From positions 1 through 9,609 of the forward strand of contig JALWRJ010000017.1 in NCBI GenBank assembly GCA_026994125.1: a stretch of DNA of 9,609 bases, written 5' to 3'. Position 1 is the stretch's first letter. Each line of letters begins with the position of its first letter. Under the pieces are notes generated by a model that was not told the DNA's origin, did no database searches, and saw only the letters and a list, made by a program, of their open reading frames with translations. This DNA comes from Cyclobacteriaceae bacterium (GTDB taxonomy: Bacteria; Bacteroidota; Bacteroidia; Cytophagales; Cyclobacteriaceae). The position numbers and the translations under genes are program-made. This document shows positions 1 to 8,100 of the stretch, piece by piece.

Positions 1-55
1 CTTGCGCCAATTGTGAGGCAATTACCAACACAATAAACAGGAAAAGCTTATTCAT
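1..55 (-). CDS. N-terminus of an exported protein, cut by the window edge
   Basis: Reading leftward from an ATG at 55-53, 18 complete codons are visible before the edge. They give MNKLFLFIVLVIASQLAQ: one lysine at position 3, a long hydrophobic core (LFLFIVLVIA) and a polar SQLAQ end. This is the normal shape of a Sec signal peptide, with cleavage likely just after the visible part. There is no lipobox cysteine in what can be seen. The gene is divergent from the EEP operon at 232, and a good Bacteroidota promoter match lies 35-65 bases upstream in the right orientation, which supports a real gene start. The mature protein is outside the window, so function cannot be assigned. Confidence 0.6.
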   Translation of the reverse strand, partial: MNKLFLFIVLVIASQLAQ

Positions 56-89
56 AAAATTATAGGTTTCATGTAATGAAAAATGCGCG

Positions 90-120
90 TAAACATAGTG
101 CATTTATTAACGTATTCAAA
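90..120 (-). promoter_or_regulatory. Putative promoter of the leftward exported-protein gene
   Basis: On the minus strand TTTG (120-117) is followed by 19 bases and then TATGTTTA (97-90). This fits the Bacteroidota sigma-ABfr consensus (TTG/TTTG, 17-20 bases, TAnnTTTG) with one mismatch, the final A. Transcription would start near 86-84, giving a leader of about 30 bases before the ATG at 55. Confidence 0.4.
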
Positions 121-134
121 ACCTTGCATAAGCT

Positions 135-146
135 CAAAAGCTTTTG
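135..146. repeat. 12-bp perfect palindrome in the divergent spacer
   Basis: CAAAAGCTTTTG reads the same on both strands. It lies between the two divergent genes and is followed by nine T residues (154-162). A dimeric regulator could bind here, or it may be chance in AT-rich DNA. The symmetric centre leaves only a 4-bp stem if transcribed, so it is a poor terminator. Confidence 0.3.
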
Positions 147-196
147 GTAGCAATTTTTTTTTATAAAATCCAGAATCTTCTGTTTTTACGTTAAAA

Positions 197-226
197 TTGC
201 AGCTTGGATTAAGAATACTAAATTTT
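197..226 (+). promoter_or_regulatory. Putative promoter of the EEP operon
   Basis: TTG (197-199), 19 bases, then TAAATTTT (219-226), which matches TAnnTTTG except for the last base. A start a few bases downstream falls near 229-232, almost on the ATG at 232, so the message would have little or no leader. Confidence 0.35.
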
Positions 227-231
227 AGCTA

Positions 232-1239
232 ATGTTACGGACAATATTAATTTGCCTCGGTTTATTGGTCAACATACCCTTGGTGCATGCCCAGGAAAAG
301 GCCATAGGCACGCTGGGTTTTTATAATTTAGAAAACCTTTTTGATACCGTAGATGACCCCACCATAAAAGATGAAGAATATTTACCCGAAGGAAGAAACC
401 AATGGACAGAAGAAAAATACGCCAATAAGATTGTCAATATGAGCCGGGTAATTGCAGATATGGCGTATGGGGTTGATATATTGGGCGTGGCCGAAGTAGA
501 AAACAGGAAGGTGTTAGAAGATTTGGTGAACTCGCCAAAACTAAAACGAAAAAACTACCAGATTATACATTTCGATTCGCCCGATTACCGTGGCATAGAT
601 GTTGCATTGCTTTACAGAAGAGGAGTATTTACCCCGTTTTCTATTTTACAGATTCCATTTGTTGACCCCGAAAACAACCAATTTAAAACAAGGGATATTT
701 TGTGGGTAAAAGGCCTTTACCATGGCGATACTTTACATGTAGTAGTTAACCACTGGCCATCGAGACGAGGCGGCAAAGAAAGTAAGCGAATAATGGCGGC
801 TCAACTACTAAGGCACCATGTAGATTCTGTGATGCAACTGACTCCGGAAGCCAAAATTGTAATTATGGGCGATTTTAATGACGACCCTACCAATAAAAGT
901 ATAAAAAAAGTGCTTATGGCTACTTCTAAACAAAAATTTGAAAGCCCAATGCAGCTTTTTAATACATCGGGAAAAACTTTTAAAAACGGTAACGGCACTT
1001 TGTTTTACAGGGGTGCCTGGAATTTATTCGATCAAATAATCATATCGCAATCGTTGCTTAAACAAAATGCAACTCATTATTTTTACATAACAGACTCTTT
1101 TAATGTGTTTGCTGCTGACTATATGCGCGAACCCAAGGGAGAAAACAAAGGAGCTCCGCTACGAACAAATGCGTATGGAGTGTATAAAAATGGATTTAGC
1201 GACCACTACCCTACTTTTATTCTTTTCGGGAAAAAATAA
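232..1239 (+). CDS. Exported endonuclease/exonuclease/phosphatase (EEP) family protein
   Basis: This 335-aa protein is a Mg-dependent phosphodiester/phosphomonoester hydrolase of the EEP (DNase I / exonuclease III-like) fold. Residues 1-20 are a signal peptide (MLRTILICLG core, VHA|QE cleavage site), so it is probably periplasmic or secreted. The EEP motifs appear in order: N32 in FYNLENLFD, E88/E90 in GVAEVEN, YRGIDVALLY at 119-128, H174 in VNHWPSRRGG, D214 and N216 in GDFNDDP, D267 in WNLFDQI, and D324-H325 in FSDHYPTF. All expected catalytic positions are present, and the length fits a single-domain enzyme. It is the first gene of a two-gene operon; the next ATG is 5 bases after its stop. 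Members of this family act on DNA, RNA, sphingomyelin or inositol phosphates, and nothing here decides between them. An extracellular nuclease or phosphoesterase is the most I would infer. Confidence 0.85.
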   Translation: MLRTILICLGLLVNIPLVHAQEKAIGTLGFYNLENLFDTVDDPTIKDEEYLPEGRNQWTEEKYANKIVNMSRVIADMAYGVDILGVAEVENRKVLEDLVNSPKLKRKNYQIIHFDSPDYRGIDVALLYRRGVFTPFSILQIPFVDPENNQFKTRDILWVKGLYHGDTLHVVVNHWPSRRGGKESKRIMAAQLLRHHVDSVMQLTPEAKIVIMGDFNDDPTNKSIKKVLMATSKQKFESPMQLFNTSGKTFKNGNGTLFYRGAWNLFDQIIISQSLLKQNATHYFYITDSFNVFAADYMREPKGENKGAPLRTNAYGVYKNGFSDHYPTFILFGKK

Positions 1240-1244
1240 ACTAT

Positions 1245-2435
1245 ATGAAGTACCTTCCAATTTTTTTTATGGCCTTTTTATTGGCCTGTACATCAGAGGA
1301 TGTAACTACTAAAGTGGTTGTGCCTGGTAAGGGGGATGTTAGCTTTAACTTTAAGTTGGCCTCGCAAACCATAAACGAAGGCGAGAGCGTGGAGGTAGTT
1401 TTGGGTTTTAGCCAACCTACTTCTACCGATGGATTTGTAGAGCTGGCTTACACCACCACCGATGCCACTGCGGGCACTAATTTTACCGCTTCGCCAGCTT
1501 TTACCAACCAAAAACTTAAACTAACCTATCCGGCCGGTACCGATAGTTTAACTTTTGAAGTAACCGCTTTAAGCGATACCGATGACCGGAACCATCATGT
1601 CTTATTTTCGATAACAGACCAATCGGCCTTACTAACAGCCGGCACCACTACCACCTACAACCTAACCATAACCGATACCAGCCAACCGGCTACCAGCACC
1701 GACAAGCTAACGGTGGTTACCTGGAATGTAGAACAGTTTCCTAAAAATGGCACCACTACTATAAATGCTATAAAAGACATAGTAGAAAATATGGATGCTG
1801 ATATTATTGCTTTACAAGAAATGAGAGATAAATCGGCCTTTAACGATTTGGTGGCAGCAATTGATGGCTGGGAAGGGCAATTATACGATGTGCGAGGCAG
1901 CATTGAGCTAGCTTACTTGTACAAACCGGCCGAAGTTACATCGTTTAGCAATTTAACGGTACTTTTCCCGGACGACCGTGACCCATTTCCTCGCCAACCG
2001 GTGGTGGTTACTATTACGCATAGCAGTGGGCTGGAGGTTACACTCATAAACATCCACCTAAAATGTTGTGATAATGGGGAAGCACGTAGAAAACTTGCCA
2101 GCGAAATGCTTAAACCTTACCTGGACACCAACTACCCTACTCAAAATGTAATTGTTTTAGGTGATTATAACGATGAAATTTTAACCGGTTCGCCCTTTAC
2201 AAATTTTATAAACGATGCGGATAATTACTTATTTGCCGATATGGAAATAGCCCAAAACCAAAGCCTGGGCTGGTCGTACCCCAGCTGGCCAAGCCATATA
2301 GATCATATTTTAATATCCAATGAATTAACTGATAACATGTCCAAGGTAGAAACGCTGAAGCTAGACGAATCGGTAACAGGTTACGAAGCCAATGTATCGG
2401 ACCACCGGCCTATTACCGCTACGTTTGAAAATTAA
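1245..2435 (+). CDS. Lipoprotein with Calx-beta-like domain and EEP catalytic domain
   Basis: The protein has 396 residues. Residues 1-15 form a lipoprotein signal with lipobox LLAC (C15). The mature N-terminus begins CTSED; acidic residues soon after the cysteine resemble the Bacteroidota lipoprotein export signal, so the protein may face outward on the outer membrane (inference). Residues about 32-145 form a beta-rich segment with Calx-beta features (INEGESVEV, then YPAGTDSLTFEV and a D-rich DTDDRN). The EEP domain spans about 155-396: N161 in TWNVEQF, E192 in LQEM, H271 in INIHLKCCDNG, D307 and N309 in GDYND, D353-H354 in HIDHIL, and D386-H387 in VSDHRP. The catalytic set looks complete. 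It follows its paralogue by 5 bases and is surely co-transcribed. The two proteins share the EEP motifs but little else, so a recent tandem duplication is unlikely. Substrate unknown. Confidence 0.85.
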   Translation: MKYLPIFFMAFLLACTSEDVTTKVVVPGKGDVSFNFKLASQTINEGESVEVVLGFSQPTSTDGFVELAYTTTDATAGTNFTASPAFTNQKLKLTYPAGTDSLTFEVTALSDTDDRNHHVLFSITDQSALLTAGTTTTYNLTITDTSQPATSTDKLTVVTWNVEQFPKNGTTTINAIKDIVENMDADIIALQEMRDKSAFNDLVAAIDGWEGQLYDVRGSIELAYLYKPAEVTSFSNLTVLFPDDRDPFPRQPVVVTITHSSGLEVTLINIHLKCCDNGEARRKLASEMLKPYLDTNYPTQNVIVLGDYNDEILTGSPFTNFINDADNYLFADMEIAQNQSLGWSYPSWPSHIDHILISNELTDNMSKVETLKLDESVTGYEANVSDHRPITATFEN

Positions 2436-2464
2436 TGGTGGGCATTAAACTTGCCGATTGTGCT

Positions 2465-5311
2465 TTACCTCAGTTCTTCTTTTAAAAAGTTTCCTGTATA
2501 GCTGTATTTTATGCGAGCTACTTGCTCGGGGGTGCCGGTAGCCACTAAGTTGCCTCCCTTATCGCCTCCTTCGGGACCCAGGTCTATCAAGTAATCGGCC
2601 ACTTTTATAATATCTAAATTATGCTCTATAATAAGTACGGTATTGCCTTTATCGGCCAATTTGTTTAGTACATCCAGCAGGTGTTGAATGTCCTGAAAAT
2701 GAAGGCCGGTGGTAGGTTCGTCTAAAATATAAAAGGTGTTACCTGTGTCGCGTTTAGAGAGTTCGGTAGCAAGTTTAACCCGCTGAGCTTCGCCTCCGGA
2801 AAGGGTAGTTGCATGTTGGCCCAGGGTAATGTAATCCAACCCTACCTGGTTAAGAGTTTCTATTTTTCGAACTATTTTAGGCTGGTGTTCAAAAAACAGC
2901 ACCGCTTCTTCAACGGTCATATCCAATACATCGGCAATGGATTTTCCTTTAAAACGAACCTCCAGGGTTTCGCGGTTGTAGCGTTTTCCTTTACAGGTTT
3001 CGCAGGGCACATGCACATCGGGCAAAAAGTCCATTTCGATTAATCGCATACCGGCACCTTCGCAAGTTTCGCAGCGTCCTCCTTTTACATTAAAAGAAAA
3101 CCTCCCGGGCTTATAGCCTCGTATTTTGGCTTCGGGAAGGGAGGAAAACAAGGAACGAATATCGGCAAAAACTCCGGTATAAGTGGCCGGGTTTGAACGA
3201 GGGGTACGCCCGATGGGTGCCTGGTCAACTTCAATTACTTTATCCAGATGCTGGAGGCCTTCAATGCCAGTATAAGCCATGGGGGTTCGTTTGGATCGAT
3301 AAAAATGGCTGCTTAATAGCGGATACAAGGTATGGTGTATAAGGGTGGATTTGCCCGAACCGGATACTCCCGTAACACATATCATTTTCCCAAGTGGAAA
3401 TTTAACTGAAATATTTTTAAGGTTGTTGCCGGATACTCCTTTAAGTACCAGTTGCTTACCATTACCTTTTCTGCGCTTGGCAGGTACGGCAATGGTTCGT
3501 TTGCCTTGCAAGTAGTTGGCTGTAAGGCTACCGTTTTTACAAAATGTTTTTGGAGGCCCCTGGCCAACAACTACGCCTCCATGCCTGCCTGCTCCGGGGC
3601 CAATATCAATAATATAATCCGATTGCAGCATCATATCTTTATCGTGCTCCACTACCAAAACCGAATTGCCAATATCACGTAAATCTTTAAGTGCCTGAAT
3701 AAGTTTTACGTTGTCGCGCTGGTGTAAACCTATGCTGGGTTCATCTAAAATATACATAACCCCTACAAGCTGTGTACCTATTTGCGTAGCTAACCTAATG
3801 CGTTGTGCCTCTCCACCGGAAAGTGTTTTTAACGAACGGTTTAGGTGCAGGTAATCCAACCCCACATTGCTCAAAAAAACCAGCCGCTTTCGTATTTCTT
3901 TTAAAATTTCGGTGGCTATTCTTTTTTGTTTATCATTCAGCCTTTCCTCTAAACCTTGAAACCAATGGGTTAGCTTACCAATATCCATGGCCGCCAATTC
4001 GGCTATATTAACCTTATCAATTTTAAAATAAAGCGATTCCTTTTTAAGCCTGGCACCTTTACAATCGGGGCATATTTTGGTAACGGTAAACTCTTTTAAC
4101 CATTTTTGTATATTCTCTGAGCTACCCTCTTTTTGCTTTTGCATAAAATTAATTATGCCTTCGAACCGGGTGTTCCAATCGGTACCGGGATATTTTTTTG
4201 AAGCCACTGCAACGGGTTGGTTATCGCCATATAGCAATACATCAATTACCTGTTGGCTTAGTTTATGAATAGGAGTGGCAATGTTGGCATGATAACGTTT
4301 TAAAACGGCTTCAATTTTTTTAAAAATCCAAATATCGCGGTAATCGCCCAAAGGGGCTATTCCGCCCCGGCTTATACTAAGGGAGTCGTCCGGTATAATG
4401 GTTTCCTTGGTAATATCATCAATAGTGCCCAGGCCATGGCAAGTGGGGCATGCTCCGTAGGGCGAATTAAACGAAAACGAATTAGGGGCAGGTTCGTCAT
4501 AACTCAGCCCGGTTTCGGGATCCATTAAATGTTTTGAAAAATGGTGTACGGTTTCAGTTTCATCGAGCACCATCATAAGCCCTTTGCCTTCTTTTAATGC
4601 ACGTTGTACAGATTGAGCAAGCCGATAGCTGTCTTTGGTGGCTACCACCAGGCGGTCAACCACCAGTTCGATATCGTGCATTTTATACCTATCGAGCTGC
4701 ATTTTAGGAAGAATTTCCTGAAGTTGGCCATCTACCCTTACCCGGGTATACCCACTTTTACGAAGTTGCACAAACAACTCGCGATAGTGCCCTTTGCGGC
4801 CTTTAATAAGTGGAGCCAGCACCACAAGCTTTTGGGTGTTAAAATGGGCAAGCAAGTGATGTTGTATTTGCTCTTCGGTTTGCTTTTCCATTTTTTTACC
4901 GGTAAGGTACGAATAAGCCTCCCCGGCACGGGCAAATAGTAAACGTAAAAAATCGTACACTTCGGTAACCGTGCCTACGGTAGAACGCGGATTGCGCGAA
5001 GTGGTTTTTTGCTCAATAGAAATAACCGGGCTAAGGCCATTTACTTTATCAACCTCGGGCCGCTGCATATTACCAATAAAAGCACGGGCATAAGCCGAAA
5101 AGCTTTCCATATACCTGCGTTGCCCTTCGGCATAAATTGTATCGAATGCAAGCGAAGATTTACCGCTTCCACTAATGCCGGTAATTACCACCAGCTTATT
5201 TCGCGGAAAACGAACATCGATGTTCTTTAGGTTATGTTCCCGGGCACCCAGTACTTCTACCTCATCAAATCCTGTGTTATCGTGTGTCTCTTTGTTTTTC
5301 AACCCGCCCAA
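2465..5311 (-). CDS. uvrA: UvrABC excinuclease subunit A (UvrA)
   Basis: This 948-aa ABC-type ATPase is the damage sensor of nucleotide excision repair: the UvrA dimer loads UvrB at lesions. ABC site I has Walker [10 protein letters not shown] (45-53), signature LSGGEAQR (497-504), Walker B YILDEP (520-525) and H556. ABC site II has GVSGSGKST (648-656), LSGGEAQR (837-844), YILDEP (861-866) and H896. The C-terminal zinc finger is intact (C747, C750, C770, C773). The first zinc module keeps only C288 and C291; the usual upstream Cys pair reads DPET (264-267). CPDCKG at 414-419 is present. Length is normal. The frame has no ATG or GTG before the conserved domain, and the first internal Met is residue 67, so the start is TTG, at 5311 or at codon 4 (5302). 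It converges on the EEP operon with a 29-base gap and no clear terminator. Confidence 0.97.
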   Translation of the reverse strand: MGGLKNKETHDNTGFDEVEVLGAREHNLKNIDVRFPRNKLVVITGISGSGKSSLAFDTIYAEGQRRYMESFSAYARAFIGNMQRPEVDKVNGLSPVISIEQKTTSRNPRSTVGTVTEVYDFLRLLFARAGEAYSYLTGKKMEKQTEEQIQHHLLAHFNTQKLVVLAPLIKGRKGHYRELFVQLRKSGYTRVRVDGQLQEILPKMQLDRYKMHDIELVVDRLVVATKDSYRLAQSVQRALKEGKGLMMVLDETETVHHFSKHLMDPETGLSYDEPAPNSFSFNSPYGACPTCHGLGTIDDITKETIIPDDSLSISRGGIAPLGDYRDIWIFKKIEAVLKRYHANIATPIHKLSQQVIDVLLYGDNQPVAVASKKYPGTDWNTRFEGIINFMQKQKEGSSENIQKWLKEFTVTKICPDCKGARLKKESLYFKIDKVNIAELAAMDIGKLTHWFQGLEERLNDKQKRIATEILKEIRKRLVFLSNVGLDYLHLNRSLKTLSGGEAQRIRLATQIGTQLVGVMYILDEPSIGLHQRDNVKLIQALKDLRDIGNSVLVVEHDKDMMLQSDYIIDIGPGAGRHGGVVVGQGPPKTFCKNGSLTANYLQGKRTIAVPAKRRKGNGKQLVLKGVSGNNLKNISVKFPLGKMICVTGVSGSGKSTLIHHTLYPLLSSHFYRSKRTPMAYTGIEGLQHLDKVIEVDQAPIGRTPRSNPATYTGVFADIRSLFSSLPEAKIRGYKPGRFSFNVKGGRCETCEGAGMRLIEMDFLPDVHVPCETCKGKRYNRETLEVRFKGKSIADVLDMTVEEAVLFFEHQPKIVRKIETLNQVGLDYITLGQHATTLSGGEAQRVKLATELSKRDTGNTFYILDEPTTGLHFQDIQHLLDVLNKLADKGNTVLIIEHNLDIIKVADYLIDLGPEGGDKGGNLVATGTPEQVARIKYSYTGNFLKEELR

Positions 5312-5322
5312 ATTTAAGCATG

Positions 5323-5330
5323 CAAAAATA
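5323..5330 (-). promoter_or_regulatory. Possible -7 element of the uvrA promoter
   Basis: The minus strand reads TATTTTTG from 5330 to 5323, an exact TAnnTTTG. No TTG lies 17-20 bases upstream, so only half the promoter is supported. A start near 5319-5316 would leave 5-8 bases before the TTG start codon of uvrA. Confidence 0.25.
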
Positions 5331-5630
5331 CAAAGGTTATACGAAAGGATGTATGTGTAGTTGCAATTGTATATGAATGTATGGCAAAGAGAGCTTGGTT
5401 ATAAAGTAGTACAAATTTTAACATACAGGCGTATTGATAACTTGATAATTCAGTTAAAATATTTGCTTGCTACTCGATAAGATTACCCTGATTTCCTGTG
5501 ATTTAAGAGCTAAACAAGTTAATTTCAAATCCTTATACTCCTTTATGTTTAAAAGCGGAAAACATTAATTAGGCCACCGGTGTAGAAGATAGCCTTCCTT
5601 TTTTAAGGGGATAATCTTAAAGAATGACCA

Positions 5631-5638
5631 TAATTTTG
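5631..5638 (+). promoter_or_regulatory. Possible -7 element of the ruvB-queG promoter
   Basis: TAATTTTG is an exact TAnnTTTG match; the start would be near 5643, about 45 bases before the ATG. No good -33 TTG is seen at the right distance. A weaker alternative is TAATTTAG (5661-5668) with the TTG of 5636-5638 as -33, at a long 22-base spacing. Confidence 0.25.
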
Positions 5639-5687
5639 GGTATAAATAAACGGATAGCCTTAATTTAGCAGAAATTTGGCCAGGTAT

Positions 5688-6719
5688 ATGCGCGAAGATT
5701 ACTTAAATGCAGATGGCTCGGGGCTATCGGACGATGAACAGGAGTTAGACAAGGCCCTTAGGCCGTTATTGTTTAGCGATTTTAGCGGACAAGATAAGCT
5801 AGTGGATAACATTAGTATTTTTGTACAGGCTGCCCGTAAACGTGGCGAAGCCCTTGACCATGTGCTGTTGCACGGTCCTCCGGGACTAGGTAAAACCACC
5901 CTTTCGCATATTATTGCAAACGAACTAAATACCAACATAAAAACCACTTCGGGCCCGGTGCTTGACAAACCAGGCGATTTAGCCGGATTGCTTACCAACC
6001 TGGAAGAACACGATGTGCTTTTTATTGATGAAATTCATAGGTTAAACCCCGTAGTTGAAGAGTATTTGTACTCAGCTATGGAAGATTTTAAAATTGATAT
6101 TATGCTGGATTCGGGCCCTAGTGCTCGTTCGGTACAAATTTCATTAGCCCCATTTACCTTGGTAGGAGCCACTACCCGCTCGGGCTTGCTAACGGCTCCG
6201 CTACGTGCCCGCTTTGGCATTAACGCCCGACTAGAGTTTTACGATGCCCAACTGCTTTCAAAAATTGTGCAGCGCTCGGCCGGTATTTTACATACAACTA
6301 TTGATACCAATGCAGCCCTAGAAATAGCCCGTAGAAGTCGGGGGACGCCCCGCATAGCCAACAACCTGTTACGCAGAACCCGTGATTTTGCCCAGGTTAA
6401 GGGAGATGGCACCATAACCAAGCCCATAGCCGAAATGGCGCTTTCGGCCTTAGATATAGACCAATACGGGCTAGATGATATGGATTTACGGATTTTAAAC
6501 ACCATTATTACCAAATTTAAAGGAGGGCCGGTGGGTATATCTACCATTGCTACCGCATGTGGCGAAGAAGCTGAAACTATTGAAGAAGTATATGAACCTT
6601 TTTTGATAATGGAAGGCTTTATAAAGCGTACATCGCGTGGGCGCGAAGCTACTGAACTGGCTTATAAGCATTTAAAAATATTACCGCCCTCACGCACTAA
6701 AGGGTTGTTTGATGACTGA
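5688..6719 (+). CDS. ruvB: Holliday junction branch-migration ATPase RuvB
   Basis: This AAA+ ATPase forms the hexameric motor that, with RuvA, drives branch migration of Holliday junctions. From the ATG at 5688 it is 343 aa. Walker A is GPPGLGKTT (63-71), Walker B LFIDEIH (111-117), sensor 1 GATTRSG (160-166), the arginine-finger segment PLRARFG (171-177), and sensor 2 RGTPRIAN (218-225). The C-terminal winged-helix domain runs from about 262 to 335, with [10 protein letters not shown] typical of RuvB. All catalytic residues are present. An in-frame TTG at 5676 would add four residues (MARY); I chose the ATG because it suits the variable RuvB N-terminus and the TTG has no extra support. It overlaps queG by 8 bases. 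ruvA and ruvC are not in the window, so the three are not one operon here. Confidence 0.97.
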   Translation: MREDYLNADGSGLSDDEQELDKALRPLLFSDFSGQDKLVDNISIFVQAARKRGEALDHVLLHGPPGLGKTTLSHIIANELNTNIKTTSGPVLDKPGDLAGLLTNLEEHDVLFIDEIHRLNPVVEEYLYSAMEDFKIDIMLDSGPSARSVQISLAPFTLVGATTRSGLLTAPLRARFGINARLEFYDAQLLSKIVQRSAGILHTTIDTNAALEIARRSRGTPRIANNLLRRTRDFAQVKGDGTITKPIAEMALSALDIDQYGLDDMDLRILNTIITKFKGGPVGISTIATACGEEAETIEEVYEPFLIMEGFIKRTSRGREATELAYKHLKILPPSRTKGLFDD

Positions 6720-7641
6720 TGCGGCCAAAACCAGGCATACCGCCTTTATTAAATCCCGGGCAAAAGCTTTGGGATTTGATTCGTGTGGCATAGCTAAAGC
6801 TACATTTTTGGCCGATGTTGCCCCCCAACTGGAAAGCTGGCTAACCAAGCAATACCATGGTGAAATGGGCTATATGGCTAACCATTTTGAGAAGCGGCTC
6901 GACCCTACGCTGCTAGTGCCGGGAGCCAAATCGGTGATATCGCTCTCGTTTAATTATTTTCCGCAAAAAGATTTAGCGCATAACAACACCTACAAAATAG
7001 CCAAATACGCTTATGGCGAAGATTATCATTTTGTTTTAAAGGATAAATTAAGGCAATTATTAGAGGAAATTCAACAAAAAGTAGGAGCGGTACAGGGAAG
7101 AGTATTTACCGACTCAGCACCGGTAATGGAACGCCAATGGGCAGCCCGGGCTGGGGTTGGCTGGTTGGGTAAAAATTCGTTGCTGCTTACCAAACAAAAA
7201 GGCAGCTTCTTTTTTTTGGCAGAGCTTATTTTAGACCTGGAACTTGCCTACGACCAACCATTGCCCAACCATTGTGGCAACTGTACTGCCTGCCTGGAAG
7301 CCTGCCCCACCCAAGCCATTACGCAAGCCGGAGTGGTAGATGGCAGCCGGTGCATTTCGTACTTTACCATTGAGCTTAAAGAAGAACTGCCCGTACACTT
7401 GCATGGGCAATTTGAAGATTGGATGTTTGGATGTGATATTTGCCAGGATGTTTGCCCCTGGAACCGCTTTTCGGTAGCACATACAGAGCCAAGATTTGAA
7501 CCGAACCCTAAGTTACAAACCATGACTAAAAACGATTGGCAGGAGCTTACCCAAGAGGTATTCGGGCAATTATTTAAAAAATCGGCTGTTAAGCGCACCA
7601 AGTATGCCGGCCTAAAACGTAATATTGAATTTTTAAGGTAA
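6712..7641 (+). CDS. queG: Epoxyqueuosine reductase (QueG)
   Basis: QueG carries out the last step of queuosine synthesis: it reduces epoxyqueuosine to queuosine at position 34 of GUN-anticodon tRNAs, using cobalamin and two [4Fe-4S] clusters, in the cytoplasm. The 309-aa protein contains the DSAPVMER segment with the likely catalytic D134, followed by [12 protein letters not shown] (148-159). The ferredoxin-type cysteines are C188, C191, C194, C198 and C214, C241, C244, C248 ([12 protein letters not shown] and [10 protein letters not shown]). It ends soon after the cluster domain, so it is the short form without C-terminal HEAT-like repeats. The ATG at 6712 lies inside the ruvB stop region (ATGACTGA), so translation is probably coupled; a TTG directly before it (6709) is less likely. 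No separate promoter is seen. Confidence 0.96.
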   Translation: MTDAAKTRHTAFIKSRAKALGFDSCGIAKATFLADVAPQLESWLTKQYHGEMGYMANHFEKRLDPTLLVPGAKSVISLSFNYFPQKDLAHNNTYKIAKYAYGEDYHFVLKDKLRQLLEEIQQKVGAVQGRVFTDSAPVMERQWAARAGVGWLGKNSLLLTKQKGSFFFLAELILDLELAYDQPLPNHCGNCTACLEACPTQAITQAGVVDGSRCISYFTIELKEELPVHLHGQFEDWMFGCDICQDVCPWNRFSVAHTEPRFEPNPKLQTMTKNDWQELTQEVFGQLFKKSAVKRTKYAGLKRNIEFLR

Positions 7642-7656
7642 AACCCGTAAGCTTAT

Positions 7657-7827
7657 TTGGTAAGTCAATCTTGCATTCTCCCTCAAAACCACCTTACCGA
7701 TGAAACCACCTTGGACGACATAACCGGAAATGCCGTTTTTTCGGGTATTGAAGTTGACGTTACCCGCATAGAAAAACTGCAAGAAAACTCCAGGTGGGCC
7801 ATTGAACAGCCGCTCATGAAAAACTAA
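7657..7827 (+). CDS. Candidate 56-aa protein or gene remnant after queG
   Basis: An open frame runs from just after a TAA (7648-7650) to TAA at 7825-7827. The only plausible start is TTG at 7657, 15 bases after queG; no ATG occurs until the third codon from the end. The product is acidic and looks protein-like, e.g. LTDETTLDDITGNAVFSGIE followed by RIEKLQENSRW and a PLMKN end, with codons like those of the neighbours. I recognise no family. Its stop lies 4 bases from that of the convergent 78-aa gene, which fits compact packing. It could be a third gene of the ruvB-queG operon, or the 3' remnant of a decayed gene, which the lack of a good start favours. Confidence 0.35.
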   Translation: MVSQSCILPQNHLTDETTLDDITGNAVFSGIEVDVTRIEKLQENSRWAIEQPLMKN

Positions 7828-7831
7828 AAAA

Positions 7832-8068
7832 TTACCTTAGTTTACCCAACCAGGCTTGCTCCTGTTGCTCTCGTTTAATTCGAGCTTTTACTTCGGGGGT
7901 GGATAATAAAGGATGTAGCTCGCCCTGTTTGGTAAGGTGGTATTCGCCACAATCGTGGCACTTGTAATACGTTTTGGCAGCTTGCACAAAACGGATATGC
8001 GAGCGGATAAGGGCTTCCTGCACTTCGCTTTCAGAGTAATAACCGTTTTTTCCAGTGGGGCAACGCAT
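7832..8068 (-). CDS. Small zinc-ribbon-like protein, 78 aa
   Basis: The protein begins MRCPTGKNGYYSESEVQEAL and then carries YKCHDCGEYHLTKQG at about 36-49. C3, C37, C40 and H44 are candidate metal ligands, so a compact zinc-ribbon-like fold is likely. The C-terminal third (about 59-78) is charged and probably helical (KARIKREQQEQ). I recall uncharacterised small bacterial and phage proteins with the same layout, CPTGK near the start, a central CxxCGxxHLT and an RREQ-rich tail, but I know of no tested function. A nucleic-acid or protein-binding role is only a guess. The ATG at 8068 is the only in-frame Met. A full promoter match ends 4 bases before it, so the message may be leaderless. Confidence 0.7.
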   Translation of the reverse strand: MRCPTGKNGYYSESEVQEALIRSHIRFVQAAKTYYKCHDCGEYHLTKQGELHPLLSTPEVKARIKREQQEQAWLGKLR

Positions 8069-8072
8069 GCTG

Positions 8073-8100
8073 CAAAGGTAGGCAGGAAAATGATAAGCAA
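8073..8100 (-). promoter_or_regulatory. Promoter of the 78-aa zinc-ribbon gene
   Basis: On the minus strand TTG (8100-8098), 17 bases, then TACCTTTG (8080-8073): an exact match to both halves of the Bacteroidota consensus at an allowed spacing, and the best promoter in the window. Transcription should begin within a few bases of the ATG at 8068. Confidence 0.5.

Larger units (their letters stand above)
5312..5675. other. Divergent uvrA/ruvB spacer
   Basis: This 364-base AT-rich spacer separates the uvrA and ruvB starts. It holds promoter -7 matches at each end. A short tandem repeat, TTGATAA twice (5434-5440 and 5442-5448), and an 8-bp palindrome CACCGGTG (about 5574-5581) are present; I see no LexA-type box I would defend. 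A 35-codon ATG ORF (5373-5480, plus) exists but has no recognisable content. No RNA gene or terminator hairpin was found. Confidence 0.5.

Noticed and set aside
1103..1312. 69-codon plus-strand ORF across the two EEP genes
   Set aside because: It is out of frame with both and overlaps the conserved SDH motif of the first and the signal peptide of the second.
2436..2464. Possible bidirectional terminator between the EEP operon and uvrA
   Set aside because: Only a 4-bp GGCA/TGCC stem can be drawn and there is no T tract on either strand.
4604..4939. 111-codon plus-strand ORF inside uvrA
   Set aside because: Antisense to a well-supported UvrA frame, with no own motif.
5373..5480. 35-codon ATG ORF in the uvrA/ruvB spacer
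   Set aside because: It is short, unrecognised and without a promoter or family; an ORF this long can arise by chance in a 364-base spacer.
7248..7601. 117-codon minus-strand ORF inside queG
   Set aside because: It is antisense to the iron-sulfur cluster region of QueG; a shadow of a conserved gene.
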